From NCBI RefSeq assembly GCF_029962835.1, contig NC_080577.1, positions 30,362,501 to 30,426,500 of the forward strand: a stretch of DNA of 64,000 nt. Direction: 5' to 3'. Position 1 is the first letter of the stretch; every line of letters starts with the position of its first letter. The notes below the pieces were generated by a model. That model made no database searches. It worked only from the letters and a program-made list of their open reading frames with translations, and had not been told where the DNA came from. The stretch comes from Magnolia sinica. Taxonomy: Eukaryota > Streptophyta > Magnoliopsida > Magnoliales > Magnoliaceae. Positions 1 to 12,705 of this stretch are shown piece by piece. The position numbers were made by a program, and so were the translations under genes.

Positions 1-4
1 ATAA

Positions 5-510
5 GAAGCAGTTCAGGAATGACTAAACATGAGACCTACAAGATAAATTCAATCATCAAAAAAGAGAATTTGATTGAGTATCGAGTAGCAAAAGAATTTA
101 GGTCAAAATACCAAATTCTAGCCACATTATCCTGGTAAGTGAATTTCAGCATAGTCCATCCATGTGGGGGCATTAGAAAAACTCCCTTTATATTAATGAT
201 GGAATGGAGAGTATGCTTGCTTATATGCAAGGGCACATGTGGTATAAAACGTCACGTTAATCTAGAAGCCACAACTCGGGCATGACTAAATATAAGACCT
301 GTGAAGAGGTGGATTTAATTATTATTATTATTATTATTATTACTATTATTAAAGAAGAACATTTGATTGAACATCGAAGAGCAAAAGAATTTAAGTCGAA
401 ATACCAAATTCAGTCTGGATTTCAGCATAATTCACCCATTCAGGGGCGTTAGAAAAAGCCCCTCTAAATTAATGATGGAACGGAGAGTACGCTTGCCTAT
501 ACACAAAAGC
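5..510. repeat. imperfect direct duplication (two ~240-bp copies)
   Basis: Copy one (about 5-235) and copy two (about 268-510) share the same order of blocks: a 'GACTAAA..GAGACCT' start, 'AGCAAAAGAATTTA', 'ATACCAAATTC', 'TTTCAGCATA' and an end reading 'TTAATGATGGAA..GGAGAGTA'. Copy two carries an inserted (ATT)n run near 315-352. No coding potential is visible. It is a diverged local duplication or two neighbouring copies of one dispersed repeat. Confidence 0.7.
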
Positions 511-714
511 ACTACAAATTTGGATAATAGGTAAATATTGCAGAGGACGCTGGGAAGGGAAGAACTGTGGAAGATGTAATTCCATTTTTTTAACTTGATG
601 CACGTCCATTTAATTGTCTAACTTACATTAATCAGTTGGTTAGGATTTCCTAGTCAGCATGATTTTTAGGCTATGATCCATCAATAAGAAGGTTCATGAT
701 TTTGACGGTGTGGA

Positions 715-1205
715 TTGGACTAGGTGTTATCCGGGTAACACCTTAGTGGATGTTACCCTTACGGTGGGGCCAACATTGATGATTTGTCACAAATCCATGC
801 CGTCCATCAAAATTTTCAGCCCATTTTATATTATGATTTAAAAAAATTAAGCAGTTCAAAATCTCAGGTGGACCACACCATAGGAAACCGTGATGATTGA
901 ACACCCATCATTAAAAACTTTCAAGGGCCCACCATATTTATTTTCCATCCAACCTACTTATAAGGTCAAATGGATCTGGAAGGAGGGAAATTACAAAGAT
1001 CCGCTGGATCTAAAACTTCTGTAGCCCAAAAAATTTTTTAATGGTATTCACCACTGGAAACGTGTCGTCCACTTGAGATTTGCATCTGCTTTAAGTTTTG
1101 TATCTTCCTAGAATTATCTGGAAAAACGAATGGAGGACGTAGATATACAGTACATTCATCAAAGTGGGGCCCACACGGAAAGGGTAACACCCGCTGTAGA
1201 TAGGT
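715..1205. mobile_element. foldback (long inverted repeat) element
   Basis: The left arm reads 'GTTACCCTTACGGTGGGGCC' near 750 and the right arm near 1165-1195 is its imperfect inverse, 'GGGGCCCAC..GGGTAACACC'. The core holds family sentences such as 'TTTCCATCCAACCTA' and 'AAGGTCAAATGGATCTGGA'. This is one member of the dispersed GGCCCACCATGATG foldback family. No target-site duplication could be fixed by eye. Confidence 0.6.
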
Positions 1206-1239
1206 TTAAACCACGTGATCAAATGAGTTGAGGGATCAA

Positions 1240-1806
1240 TAAGTTCTGACACCGGCCCGTGGACATGGACGCGGATTGCGTCCTACGCCCGCCAGGATGG
1301 TAATCCGTCCGGGCAGGGCTATGTGGGGGCCACCATGATGTAAGTGTTTTATCCATACCGTTCATCACTTTTCTCATATCACTTTAAGATATTATGCTAA
1401 AAATGAGGCAGGTTCACAGCTCCAGTGGACCACACCAAAGGAAGCTGTAGTGATAATGACACCCCATATCAGTGCCACTGTGATGTTTGTTTGCCATCCA
1501 ACCTATTCATAAGGTCATGTAGACGTGGATGAAGTGAAAAACAAATATCAGATTGATTCGAAACTTCTCCAACTCCTAAGAAGTTTGTAAATGGTGGACG
1601 TTCAATCCCCAATTTGTGGTCCACATAATCCTTGGAACTGCCTCATTTTTTGGATCACATCTTTAAATGATCTGAGAAAAATTATGAACGGCGTGGATAA
1701 AACACTTACATCACGGTGGGGCCACAGAGCCCTGCAGGGACGGATTACCGTCCAGGCGGGGGTAGGACGCAATCCACGTCCCGTGGACACTTCGTGTCGA
1801 ATACCC
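1240..1806. mobile_element. foldback element with ~130-bp inverted arms
   Basis: The left arm (about 1248-1370) contains 'GCGGATTGCGTCCTACGCCC' and then 'GGCCACCATGATGTAAGTG'. The right arm (about 1685-1803) is its inverse, with 'CACTTACATCACGGTGG' and 'GTAGGACGCAATCCACG'. The arms are close to 85-90% identical by eye. The internal 300 bp has no coding capacity, and the open frames on both strands here are by-products of the palindrome. It is a non-autonomous element of the local foldback family. Confidence 0.75.
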
Positions 1807-1879
1807 ACCAATCTGCCATCTACGTGGGCAAATAATTGGATGGTTTCAGTTGAATTTTTTGTATGTTGGGTTACTACTC

Positions 1880-2105
1880 ATGTCTAAACAAGAGTTACAA
1901 TACCGAGGTCATGGGTTAGAGTAGCTACTGTGGTGTGTCTGTGGGAGTGGATGTATAAAAAAATAAAAATAAAAAATAAAATAAAATAAAAAAATTACCT
2001 TATACCATGCATACAATTTACATGTGACCGTGTATCTACCACCGCATTCTGTTTGAGATAAATAATAATAATAATAATAATAAAATAAATAAATAAATAA
2101 ATGAG
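1880..2105 (+). repeat. possible SINE 3' half plus A/T-rich microsatellites
   Basis: The stretch 1890-1950 resembles the SINE copies at 23.1 and 24.4 kb: 'GAGTTACAATACCGAGGTC', then a GGTGTG-rich 3' part. It is followed by an A-rich tail from about 1957. A (ATA)n/(AAAT)n tract follows at about 2060-2102. The A box is not clear, so this may be only a 5'-truncated copy. Confidence 0.4.
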
Positions 2106-2883
2106 GTGGTTTGCATATGCGTGGAGGCCACTAACAATGGTGGGGATCGTTTGTTGTTGAGCTCAGAGTCAATTTCTGTGATGCTTCTGGAATAAAACAA
2201 AACTAAGGTTTTACCCAGCAGGTTCAGGGAATCTCTCAAGAAACATCCCTGGCCGCCCTTTAAGAATTTTAGATTTTTGTTGAACTATTCTTTCAAATAT
2301 ATGACGTTCCAAGAAAGTATAATAATGCTGTAAAATTTTCAAAACTTGTTACGGAAGTAAAGGTCGACAACTTTAGACTCAATGCAAAACCAAGAAACGC
2401 CCTTGGGGATGCAAACTGTCTTCCAAGGCTAACAAAAATAGAAAGATATATGAAGCTAAACGCAGTGTTTTTTGATAAATCCACTTCGTCCACTAGTTTT
2501 GCAAGCTTATGTTAGGGCATAGTTCTAAATATTAGGTAGATCCAAAACTCAGGTAAGCCACAAGACAGGAAAAGTGAGAATGTAAATGCCTACCATAGAA
2601 ATCTTTCCAAAGCCTATCATGATGCTTATATATAATTCAAACCGTTCATGAGATTATTTACAATGGGATGAATTGAAGAAGTAATATCATCATTATTCAA
2701 AACTTATGTGACTTTTGTTGGGCACTTTTATCAGTTTGGATGTTTTGGTCATGTGTGAAGTCCTATTGGGTGTGCCAAAAGTTGTTCCGTAGTTTTTCAG
2801 TTAAGGTTTTTGGTCACGCATGAAGTGTGTGGGTGTGTCAGAATTGACTGTATGGATCGATTTCAACTTAACAATTTGACCGT
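2106..2883. other. intergenic stretch without recognised gene
   Basis: No open frame here resembles a known protein. The part at 2520-2680 looks like a decayed foldback-family remnant ('TCCAAAACTCAGGTAAGCC', 'AAACCGTTCATGAGA'). Between about 2740 and 2850 there is a short imperfect repeat of 'TTTTGGTCA.G.ATGAAGT'. Nothing else is supported. Confidence 0.5.
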
Positions 2884-3575
<692 letters not shown>

Positions 3576-3771
3576 TGAGTTCATTCGCCGTGTTACTTTT
3601 AGTTTAGAAAATTTTACTATGGGTTCGTAACATTTCTATTTTCCTTTTTCATTCTAGCTGTCAGAATTTATGGAAGTTATGTTTGGAATTTGGATTTGTT
3701 GTCAGTTACATTAGAATTTGATTGCACTCTGTTATATTATGTGAATTTGGTATGTGGCCCAAAAAAAAAAA
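3576..3771 (+). other. 3'-UTR and poly(A) remnant of the uL2 retrocopy
   Basis: About 185 bp of T-rich sequence follows the pseudogene stop and ends in eleven A residues (3761-3771). The position and character fit the 3' UTR and poly(A) tail of the reverse-transcribed mRNA. Flanking target-site duplications could not be recognised. Confidence 0.7.
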
Positions 3772-4889
3772 CTTATTAATTTGACCACAAGCGCCAATAT
3801 AGGCAGATACGACAATTGCGATCATATATGACCGAGATCTGAGTAGATCGATTGCCTATTCAATCACTTGCAAATTATTTTAAAGAATGATCAAGCGATA
3901 GTTGGAGGATGGGGTTCTTCCTCCAAATATAGGTTCAACTCTACCTTCCATACGAAATGACTTTTTAGCTATCGTAAATAAAAAAGGAAATACTTACAGT
4001 CAGTCAAGGCGCAACTACAAGAAACCTTTGTGAATGAAGAATTGCTTTATATTGAGAACATATATAATCCAGCGTAAAAACATAGATTACAGTTAAAGGC
4101 TTACGGTTACTCTTAAGGAAGAGCTAAGCTATAATAAGGAAAGATAAATTGACAGATAATTGAAAGATAATTTGATTGATTTGTTGGATTGGTGTGAGAC
4201 GACTTGCTTTATTGATTTCTTCTGTTATTTATAAAATATCCTAGGAGATAAGAATCATATAGATGATCCGTTTCATTACTTGGCTGTCACGATGACTCTT
4301 CAATATCCCTCTTTATTCATTTAAATGTTTCTTCATCTTTACTTCGTCAGTTATGGTAGTTGAATCGTTGCCATGTTGGTATTCCAAATCCTACCATCTC
4401 TTCATATTTCTCTAACCCTTCTTTTCCGCTCGACCACTTTCCACCTCCTTCTCGGTTGCACCCCTCTTTTCCGCTCGAGTACTGCTTTCCGCATCTTGGA
4501 CTTCTTAGCCATGCCCCATGCTATATATATATACACAGAAACGCTCACCTGCGAACCAGTTCGTACGTACTATGTACGAACTTTTTTGAGAACCCATCAT
4601 ACGTGATGTGGATCCAAAATCTGAACCGTTCATGTGAAGTAGCACCTCCTGAAACCCCCTAGGCCCAAGTTTTACTTTGATCTAAAACTTTTATGGGCGA
4701 TGAAAAATGAAAATAGTTTCCTCCATTGATTTGCATTTCTCTTTGCTATGGCCCACTAGAATATTAGATCAGGGTGAAAATTTCTCACATGAGGTTTTAT
4801 GGGATTCCGCATCACATGGACCGTTCAGATTAGACACCCATGGCACGTGTGCAAAGGTGCGCACGTGCGTAGGTGCGTAGGGGAGCATG
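3772..4889. other. intergenic stretch, no gene recognised
   Basis: The open frames at 4360-4662 overlap each other in different frames and match no family I know. The part at 4600-4800 carries foldback-family phrases ('CTAAAACTTTTATGGGCGATG', 'GGCCCACTAGAATATTAGATC'). A short (AT)n tract lies at about 4524-4534. No promoter or RNA gene is evident. Confidence 0.5.
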
Positions 4890-4890
4890 A

Positions 4891-4947
<57 letters not shown>

Positions 4948-4956
4948 AAAAAAAAA
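4890..4956. repeat. compound microsatellite (CT)n-(AT)n-(A)n
   Basis: About 13 CT units run directly into about 15 AT units, a short TACA, and then ten A residues. It borders the 3' side of the minus-strand LINE and may have grown from its tail region. Confidence 0.9.
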
Positions 4957-5173
4957 CAACAGGGCAACTCGACTAACAAAGGAGCCCTAGCAAACCCTAT
5001 AGCCCACTTGGGTAAAGCCTGATGGAGCCCAGTCCTGCTTTGTCTAGCAGGGCCATGCGATGAGGAAGATTTGAGGATTTGGTGAACATGGAGTAGGACT
5101 GTTGAGAGCTGCCCAATTTGGCCAGGCCATCGGCCATGGCATTTCCTTCCTTATAGATATGGGCAAAGGAAAA

Positions 5174-5497
5174 CTAACCTCCAACCTTAATGTTTTGAAT
5201 ATGGGAGAGCCAGTAGCTCCAGCTTGCATTCCCCTGACACTTGCAGTTCAATAAGTCCACAACTAATTTTGAATTCAATTCAACATGGACCTTCCTCATC
5301 CCCGTCTGTAGACACATGACTAAACCATCCCAAATTGCTCTAAGTTCAGCAATGTTGTTTGAACCGAGGCCATATCCAATAGCAAAAGTGAACACAAACT
5401 TGCCTTTTTCCCTTTTACAGATCCTGCCGCCTCTCGACAGGCCGGGGTTTCCCTTGCTCGAACCATCAACATTCAATTTACACCAATCCCCAACCAA
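5174..5497 (-). pseudogene. LINE RNase H domain
   Basis: The frame reads 'KLNVDGSSKGNPGLSRGG', then 'NNIAELRAIWDGL' and 'VHVELNSKLVVDLL', the three catalytic stretches of a plant LINE RNase H. The first D and the E are present. The third position is usually 'ME/VE-x-DS' and here reads 'ELNSK', so the catalytic D has become N. Upstream (5820-5473) the frame carries the RT C-terminal region. The role in the intact element is RNA removal from the RNA:DNA hybrid. Confidence 0.85.
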
Positions 5498-6829
5498 ATG
5501 CAGCCATTCACAATCAATGGGAACAGCCTCTTCGAGGAGGAAGAGTCATTCCCCAGATCCTTAAATATATTACCACTAGCCAACGATCGGCTGGAGCTAG
5601 TTAGAAACGCCAGACAAAGTATTTTAAACCATCCAATAATCCTGAAGATTGTATTAGTGGGAAGGACTTCTATACCCTCAAACCTCACTTTATTTATGGA
5701 TTTCCAAATCTCCCATAAAATGATTAGTGGAGCCAGGCCCTGCAGGAGTGATGTTCTACCCATAAATGAGGAGGCAGCCCACCAGGCCTTAATTCTGTCT
5801 TCAACCAACTGGTTGGCCACTATAGAAATGCTAAAAATTGTTCCAAAATGGCTCCATACTGGTTTAGCTAGGAAGACTTCAATGAAGAGGTGCGGCAGCG
5901 ACTCCTCTGATGGACGTTAGCTGTTGGTCGTTCCACAGCAGTCACACTTTAATAGCATGGAGACTCCCCTGGCCTGCACTTTGGAATCTATTGGGATAGT
6001 GCCCTGTAAAACCTGTTAAGCAAAGCAGGATATCTTTGGGGGAAGCATTGAGTGCCAGACCCAAACTGCCCAACTTTTCCTCTGCCTACTCGAACGGGTA
6101 GCCTGCCATGCTGACTTAACAGAGAACGCGCCCGATAGTTTCAGCGGCCATATGTACGAGTTTGGGTCCTCCGAGGTGCAGAATCAACCTTGGAAAATGA
6201 AGTCTATGACTTCCTGAGGGAGAAAAGAGTAAACAGAAGAGGGGGGAAAGGGACCATTTGAACCAAGAAAATCCCCAACCTTCATGTCCAGTAGCCTCTC
6301 CAGAACAGGGCTCAATGCACATTACTGCAGGCAGCCCAGATTAGTTTAGTTCTCCTTCCATAAGCTGCATTTCCCCTGGCCCACCTGGCACTGGACCAAG
6401 CTATCCACAAGAGGGAGGCAAGACCTGATGCTTTTCCACAGCAGAGAAGGTGCAGGCGATGTTGCAGGGCCACCGTCCAAATTACGAAGATTGTGCTGGT
6501 ACTTGTCTTTCATTAAATTCACCCAAGGGCTTTTGTTCTACCCAAATTTTACCACTTAGGCTAGCTTGATCCTGAAAGCCTTCATGATCTCTTTGAGAGA
6601 GCGAATTCCCAGCCCTCCTTCATTCTTGGGTTTTGAAATCCTCTTCTAGCTAACCTAATGCAACTTTCTGTTGTCATCCGACCAACCCTAGAAGAAAGAA
6701 GATAGACATTTTTACAGTGAATCGAGAACCTGGACCGAGATCTGAGAGGCGGCCAACATATGCACCGGGATGCTGCACAGAAGATGGCAAATGAGGGTGG
6801 CCCTCCCAGCCTGTGAGAGGCATTTAGTC

Positions 6830-8280
6830 TTCTAACCACTAATCCGAGCCTCTATTTTGTTGAGCAGGGGTTGAAAGCTTGCACTCTTCACTCTGCCCCT
6901 AGCAATTGGGACGCCCAGATAAGTGGGCGCGGAAGAGGCCATCTTTATACCCAGGCAACTCTCAATACCTTTAATCCTAGACGTCGGAAGCTTGTCGGAG
7001 CACATAAATAAGCTCTTGTTGAAGTTTACATGCTGGCCCAAGGCAATTTGGAACTCTACCATGGAGTTATTCACAGCTCGCAACGATGTTAATCCTTCAT
7101 TCGTGAATAAGAGAGTGTCATCCACAAAAAGAAGGTGGGAAATGACCAGGTAGCCTTACTTTAGCTTGAAGAGGCAGCACTCTTCTTTAGACATTAAGGC
7201 TTTGAATCCTTTGCTAAGCACCTTGGTTGCCAGAATAAATAGACTAGGCGATAAAGGGTCACCTTACCTCAACCCTCTAGAGGATTTGAAAAATCTAGCT
7301 GCCTCTCCATTAACAAAAACAGAGAACTAGCTATTTGCCCAGCACTTCTCGACCATCTTTACCCGAGTCTCATTGAAGCCAAACTTCTTGAGCACCTGCT
7401 TGAGGAAGCAACATTCCACTTTATCATACGCTCTCTCCAAATCAAGCTTCAGCACCATGTTTCCACCTCTAATCTTCCCATTGATATCTCAGAACATCTC
7501 CTAAGCTAATGCGATGTTTTCTACTATAGATCTTCCCTTCACAAATGCTCCTTGTATTGGTGAAATCAGGGCAGGAGTCAGCTGGTTCAGCCTAGATGCA
7601 ATTATCTTCGAAAAGATCTTGTAAATACAGTTTTATAAATTGATTGGGCAAAAATCTGAGAAGAGGATGGAGCTGCCACTTTAGGGACAAGGCAAATAAG
7701 AGATGAAGTAAATGCCCTAGGCATGCTACCTCCCCGGAATAGATGCAACACTGCTTTGTGGAGGTCCTCTCCTATAATGCACCAGCATGCCTGAAAAAAA
7801 ACCACCAGAAAACCCATCTGGTCTGGTAGCCTCGTCTGATGGAATGGCATTGACCGCAAGCTGAATCTCCTGGAGGGAAGGGCTGGCTATCAAGAGGTCA
7901 TTGTTGCTTTCCGATAGAATTGATAGGATGGTCTACTAGAGGGTTGGTGAGGGGGACCGAGCTTCTGAGCTAAACGTTGTTTCAAAGAAACCAACAACTT
8001 CCAATTTGATTTGATTTGGATCAGAAATGAGCTCCCCTTGTTGAGTTTTGATTAATTTGATTTTCGCTCTCTTTGATCTGTCCAAGACTGACGCATGGAA
8101 GAATTTCGTGTTCTTGTTGCCCTCCTTCAACCATAAATTTCTAGACTTCTTCTTCCAGAAGACTTTCTCCCTGATTTTCATGTTTTGAAGGTGGATCTTA
8201 GCCTCTACGAGTTGTCGTAGATGGTTCGAATCAGGAGAATTTTGCATCATTTGCTCAGTCCGCTCCAAGGCCTGCTCCAC
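6830..8280 (-). pseudogene. LINE linker and reverse transcriptase remnant
   Basis: The segment at 8280-7936 encodes the conserved linker with 'WLKEGNKNTKFFHASV'. The segment at 7859-7602 gives the RT start, with 'SLICLVPK'. Near 7260-7080 the frame reads 'GDPLSPSLFILA' and then the catalytic box 'LFVDDTLLF', so the active-site DD pair is kept. The part at 7125-6832 gives the thumb-side 'SAPTYLGVPIARGR'. In-frame stops and shifts separate these blocks. The intact domain copies the element RNA into cDNA at the nicked target. Confidence 0.85.
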
Positions 8281-8559
8281 CTCCCTGACCTGAAGGTGTA
8301 TGTTGCTAACGATCTCCTTGTTCCAAAATTTGAGAATCTACTTCACCTTTTTCATCTTTAGATGGATATTGATCATGGGCTAGGTCACTGCCTCACCTTC
8401 CCAAGCTCGATGGACCACCTACAAAAAGGACTCATGAAAAGTCCACATCCATTGGAATCTGAAAGGCCTGGCCAAAGCTGAAGAGTCGTGAGGAAAAGAT
8501 AGGAGGAGAGGAGCATGATCTAAGCTGGCTCTCGGAAGGTGTTCAACTCTAAATTGAGG

Positions 8560-9200
8560 GAAGAAGGTTGCCCATTGCACATTTATTAGAACTCTATCAA
8601 GTCTTTCCCAGACTCTAGACCTGCCCTACTGGTTGTTACTCCATGTGAATCTATTCCCTGAGTAACCCGCATCTTGGAGGGCTGTTGCGTTTATGGCTTC
8701 CACAAAGTCTCTGGAATTGTAGTGATCTGGGTTCCTGCTACCCCTTCTTTCAGCTACGCCAGAGACTACATTGAAAGCTCTACAGATGGCCCACGATTCC
8801 TGTGTTGAGTTGGAAATGGTAGCCATGTCTTGCCACAAGGATCTTTTCTAGGACCTGCTACAACTGGCGTAAACAATGGAAAACCTAATAGGAGTTTGAA
8901 AGTTCTACAGGCTAATCATCAAAGATAACATTTGATTAGTAACTCCAAAAACTAAAATGTTAAGAGAGTTTTTAAAGAATACCCAAAATTTTCCCCCTAA
9001 ATTTGCATTGGAGAATGAAGATTGGAATCCCAGCCTTAGGCCAATCTAAACTCTCCTTTTATCGCTGAACATGGGTTCAAGGATGGCCACAATCCAAGGA
9101 TTCTGCCTTCTAATGATCTTAGATGTTGTCCTAATCGTGGGGGCATTGCTCACTCCTCAGGCATTCCACACAAGGATACTATCCATCTGTTATACATCCA
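8560..9200 (-). pseudogene. LINE endonuclease (APE-like) domain remnant
   Basis: The minus-strand translation starts with 'SILVWNA*GVSNAPTIR', the usual plant-LINE entry into the exonuclease-endonuclease-phosphatase fold. It continues through 'SLWQDMATISNSTQESW' and 'GYSGNRFTWSNNQ' (8838-8626). The canonical GDFN motif reads 'CRAFNVV', so the catalytic aspartate is lost. Stops lie at several points upstream of 8838. The intact domain nicks target DNA for target-primed reverse transcription. Confidence 0.8.
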
Positions 9201-9482
9201 GTGCTAACTGCCCTCCTCTTGAGTCTTCTCAATCTAGACCATCCAGACGCTAGAAGGGTGAATTTCAACCGTCTTCACGATGACAGATGTGAACAGAAGG
9301 GGGTGGTGGGCTGCACACAACTTCCGATCAGCCCCGCGTAGCGATACGATACGCAAGAGACTTCTGAAAAATTGGAGGGTTGCTTCCGATCTTCTTGCTG
9401 CGTAAATCAAGATACGCAAAGGGAATCTTGCAATGTGAGCAGCCTATAAAGAGGGCTCTCCATCCCACCGTCTAAAGGACAT

Positions 9483-9682
9483 AACGGAAGGAGAGAGAGA
9501 GCTGCTCGTCCTGGCCTACAGCGTCCGAGCCGAAAGACAGAATAGAGAGAGAGTTTTGTCCATTCAGCAAGGAGAAGGGAAGGAAAGAAAGAAGAAAAGA
9601 AAGAAGAAAGAAAGAAAAGAGAAAGGAAAGAAAAGAAAAGAAAAGAAAGAGAGAAAGAAGGAAAGAGAAGGAAAGGGAGAGT
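9483..9682 (+). repeat. GA/GAAA purine-rich tract
   Basis: Nearly 200 bp of G and A on the plus strand is built from GAGA, GAAA and GAAAG blocks. It lies just downstream of the TATA box at 9443. Long open frames on the minus strand here are simply Ser/Phe/Leu translations of the tract. Confidence 0.85.
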
Positions 9683-10289
9683 TGGCCTGGTGACCGAGTC
9701 AAGCCGAGTCAACTTGGCTGAGACTTGATGTGGTACTACCCCGAGTTCAGTTTAGGTTTGAATTCTCCCATCATCTTCCTTTTTTTTCCCTTCCTTCTTT
9801 TCCTATTATTTCCACCCAAAATCCTTCCCATTGCAATAGGACTCCATCATACCCAACCGGGTTGACTAGGTGGTAGAATGGAACACGTTTAATTGAAGTC
9901 TACTATTCCTAATTGAAATCAAATTTAAACCAGGTAAATCAAAGTAGAAGCTAACCATGAAGCACAAACTAAGGTGAGGGTTTTATCCTTTAAGCTTACA
10001 ATACTTTAAGTTGATTTATTTATTCTGACTTTTACCTGTGTTCCTATTATTTCATTTGGCCTCTTTCATGCTTTTTATGATATGAATTATCCTTTCTTTT
10101 TCCATGTCTTTAATGATGTGAATTATCCTGTCTTTTATGATTGCATGTTTTTCTGGGAATTATCCTAGCAATTGGTTTAGTTAATATCATTACAACTGTT
10201 GGCTCTTTTGAGATTATGACGTGATGTCAAATACAAGTAAATTTCTCTGAATTTATGTGAGGCTATGGATACAAGCCTTGCCTCTATCT

Positions 10290-10490
10290 TATCAATTATC
10301 GAGTTGGCCCTGCCACTCGTATCTTTATTTGAGTTGGCTCTGCGACTCGTCTCTATATTTGAGTTGGCTCTGTCACTCTTCTTTTGTTGAGTTGACCATT
10401 GTCACTCTTCTCTTTATTATGTTGGCCATTACCACTTTTGTTGAGTTGACCATTGTCACTCTTCTCTTTATTATATTGGCCTAGTGCCGT
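10290..10490. repeat. minisatellite, ~30-bp unit 'GAGTTGGCTCTG.CACTC'
   Basis: At least five tandem units start with GAGTTGGC or GAGTTGACC, continue with 'TGTCACTC', and end in a T-rich 'TCTTTATT'. Units drift from 'GCCCTGCCACTCG' to 'ACCATTGTCACTCTT'. The array sits inside the LTR-like region. The 75-residue open frame across it is a translation of the repeat. Confidence 0.75.
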
Positions 10491-11530
10491 CTATCTTTAA
10501 AGGCATGGGCATGTGTTCAGAACATTCATGATTCAGTTTATATTCTTCATGATTCAGATTATACTCTTCATAATTCAGTTATATTTTTTATAAGTGCAAG
10601 TGATGTGTTATGAAGTGTCACAACTAGTGAATCGATTACCCTATCATGGATGTAATGCATTACGGGTAGCGGCCCTCTTAGTCGGCACGTAATTTCATGG
10701 GTTGGTTTTCGCGGTGCATAATTGATATATGTAAATCGGCATACGTGTTACATCAACTTTTCGAGATTGGATGTCGCAAATAGTTGCTTCATGAACACAT
10801 CGTGTTACATAAATCCCTTAACCGCGTGTTGTGTTGCCTTGAGATGTTCGCATAAATTCACGTTAGCGTTGGCCATGCCGGTGAATATCCGTAGTTATGG
10901 GATGAGGGTCAAGTCGGATTTTCTATAAATTATATTCCACATTGTGACGATCACTATGTATGATAAGCCGCACACACTATGCTAGGCATGCATCTCATGT
11001 AGGTCGCTTGCGCATACTGATATCTGATGTATTAGTGGAGTACGAAACATATCAGTACTCTTACTTTACCTTTTATGAATATCTTGAATTAGTGTTAATC
11101 TTAAAGGATAACCTTCACTATGAGTAGGGCATTGACCCTCTCCCAACCGTACAAGCTATGCAGATGACGTACAGATTAAAGGCTTAGTGAACATGCTCCC
11201 TCAGGAAGATTACGTTAAAAGAATGAGAAGACAAGTTAGGATTTAGTTTTATACTTCCACTACGAACTCGTTAAATGTAATAAGCTCCCATCATGAGGCC
11301 ACTTGATTATTCATTTACTCTGATGAAATATAATCAATACAGTTGATTTTATTCTTGTGAATGTTACCTCCATGAATGTATCTGGATGAAACAAACGAAA
11401 AAAATAAAATAAAGTGCGATTTTCTAAAGCATCCAATTTATCCATCATTAACACTCGGTTTCCATGGGCACGAGTACAAACTCTGGCCGTGAAAATTCGG
11501 GATGTTACAAATACAATCCAACTCTTCATT

Positions 11531-11884
11531 CTAAATTCCAAAGTTTTTCAAAAGCGAGTTGAGATCACTTTTCTTATATTGTGCTTTTGGATTGAGTTGT
11601 GGCTGGGATGAACTAGCCTCCATTAGCTTATCAAGGCGCAAATTAATTGCTTCCAATATTTTTCTAATTTCTATAAGATAGTCCTGGTAACTCTGATGTG
11701 AATCCTCTTGGATCATTTTTGGTTGAATCTCAAAAGTAGGAGATCCAAGAGAATAATCATTATAACATATTGTTGATTCATCTTTCCAATTTTGATGTGT
11801 CCACTTATCATAGTCATATGGATCATAAGTGGGAGAATATGATATTTGTTGATATATATTATCAGCCATAATATAATCTCTCAT
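11531..11884 (-). pseudogene. gag-like N-terminal fragment of a Ty3/gypsy (Tat/Athila-type) element
   Basis: The frame encodes 117 residues starting 'MRDYIMADNIYQQISYSPTY' with a coiled-coil-like stretch 'EIRKILEAINLRLDKLME'. It lies about 0.8 kb downstream (minus strand) of a tRNA-Asp-type primer site, where gag should start. It is cut off close to the LTR terminus at 11509, so only the beginning remains. The assignment rests mainly on position. I do not recognise a Pfam-style domain. Confidence 0.5.
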
Positions 11885-12705
11885 TATTTTCTTCTTGTTT
11901 GATGGTTGATTGAATTCTCACTCCCATAAGTCCGACAACCCCAACATTCACACACTGTTTTCTTAATCCGTGGGGTGTAATTATTCTCCCGCATATGATC
12001 GCATAAAGACTTCTTAACCGGTGGAGCATTATATTCCAGTCGATTCTCGATGATGTTTTTTAAAAAAAAAATCGATACGTCGGTAGTTTCGTCATATAAT
12101 CATCTGACCGCCCTTCCTAATATCTCCTATCCATCTTAGCATAATGACATACCCACTCTTGCATTGTAAAACCCTAACTCTGAATCTAATCCTAATAAAA
12201 GAAAAGATCCTACAACAGTATGGAAAGTAAGAGGAGGAGAAGTTAGAAGGAAGTTACCAAATTAGAAGTTCCAATGTTAAGATCCTGCAAAAGAAAATAA
12301 AAGAAATTAGTTTCTAAAAATAAAAATTATAAAATTAAAAATTAAAAAGATGGGTTAGTTTCTAAGACTAGAAAAAGTTCCTAAAAAGGGAAATAACTAA
12401 CCTAATATCTAAAAATTAATCAGAAAAGCCCTAACCTAGAATTAGAAAGTAAGTTAGTTCCTAAAAATAAAAAAAAGCCTAGAATTAGAAAATTTTGAAA
12501 AATAGAAAATAAAACTTAATCTAAAAATAGAAAAAAGAAAAACTAGAAAATTAGAAAGAGATTACCAATTGAGAAAGTCTATGTCAAGATCCTACAAAAC
12601 AAAAAAGTTAGGTTAGTTTCTAAAAATCAAACAGAAAAACCAAAACCTAAAATTAGAAAACTAAAAAAACCCGAATCTTAACCTAATTCTAAAACTAGCT
12701 AATCA

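Larger units (their letters stand above)
4960..9240 (-). mobile_element. L1-type non-LTR retrotransposon (LINE), decayed
   Basis: Read on the minus strand, the element gives the ORF2 order endonuclease (about 9190-8560), linker (8280-7936), reverse transcriptase (about 7900-6830), zf-RVT-like region and RNase H (5497-5174). That is the layout of plant L1 elements carrying a C-terminal RNase H. No ORF1 precedes the endonuclease, so the copy is 5'-truncated close to 9240. Stops and frameshifts occur throughout, so it is not autonomous. No clear poly(A) remains at the 3' side, where a compound microsatellite now sits. Confidence 0.85.
9241..11509. mobile_element. LTR-like region (partial or solo Ty3/gypsy LTR)
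   Basis: The right edge is '..AATTCGGGATGTTACA' at 11494-11509, a common plant gypsy LTR terminus. It abuts a gag-like frame of another element. A TATA box ('CCTATAAAGAGGGC', 9441-9454) precedes a purine-rich leader (9483-9680), which fits a U3/R promoter reading on the plus strand. The left edge coincides with the truncated 5' end of the LINE at 9240, and no matching TG terminus is seen. The LTR assignment is inference; only the terminus and the TATA box are directly visible. Confidence 0.45.

Noticed and set aside
1591-1887. 98-codon plus-strand frame and its minus-strand counterpart
   Set aside because: Both lie in the right arm of a foldback element. The frames come from the palindrome and match no protein.
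9407-9712. Minus-strand frames rich in Ser, Phe and Leu, with apparent hydrophobic segments
   Set aside because: They are translations of the GA-rich tract and its flanks. The hydrophobicity is compositional, not a membrane protein.
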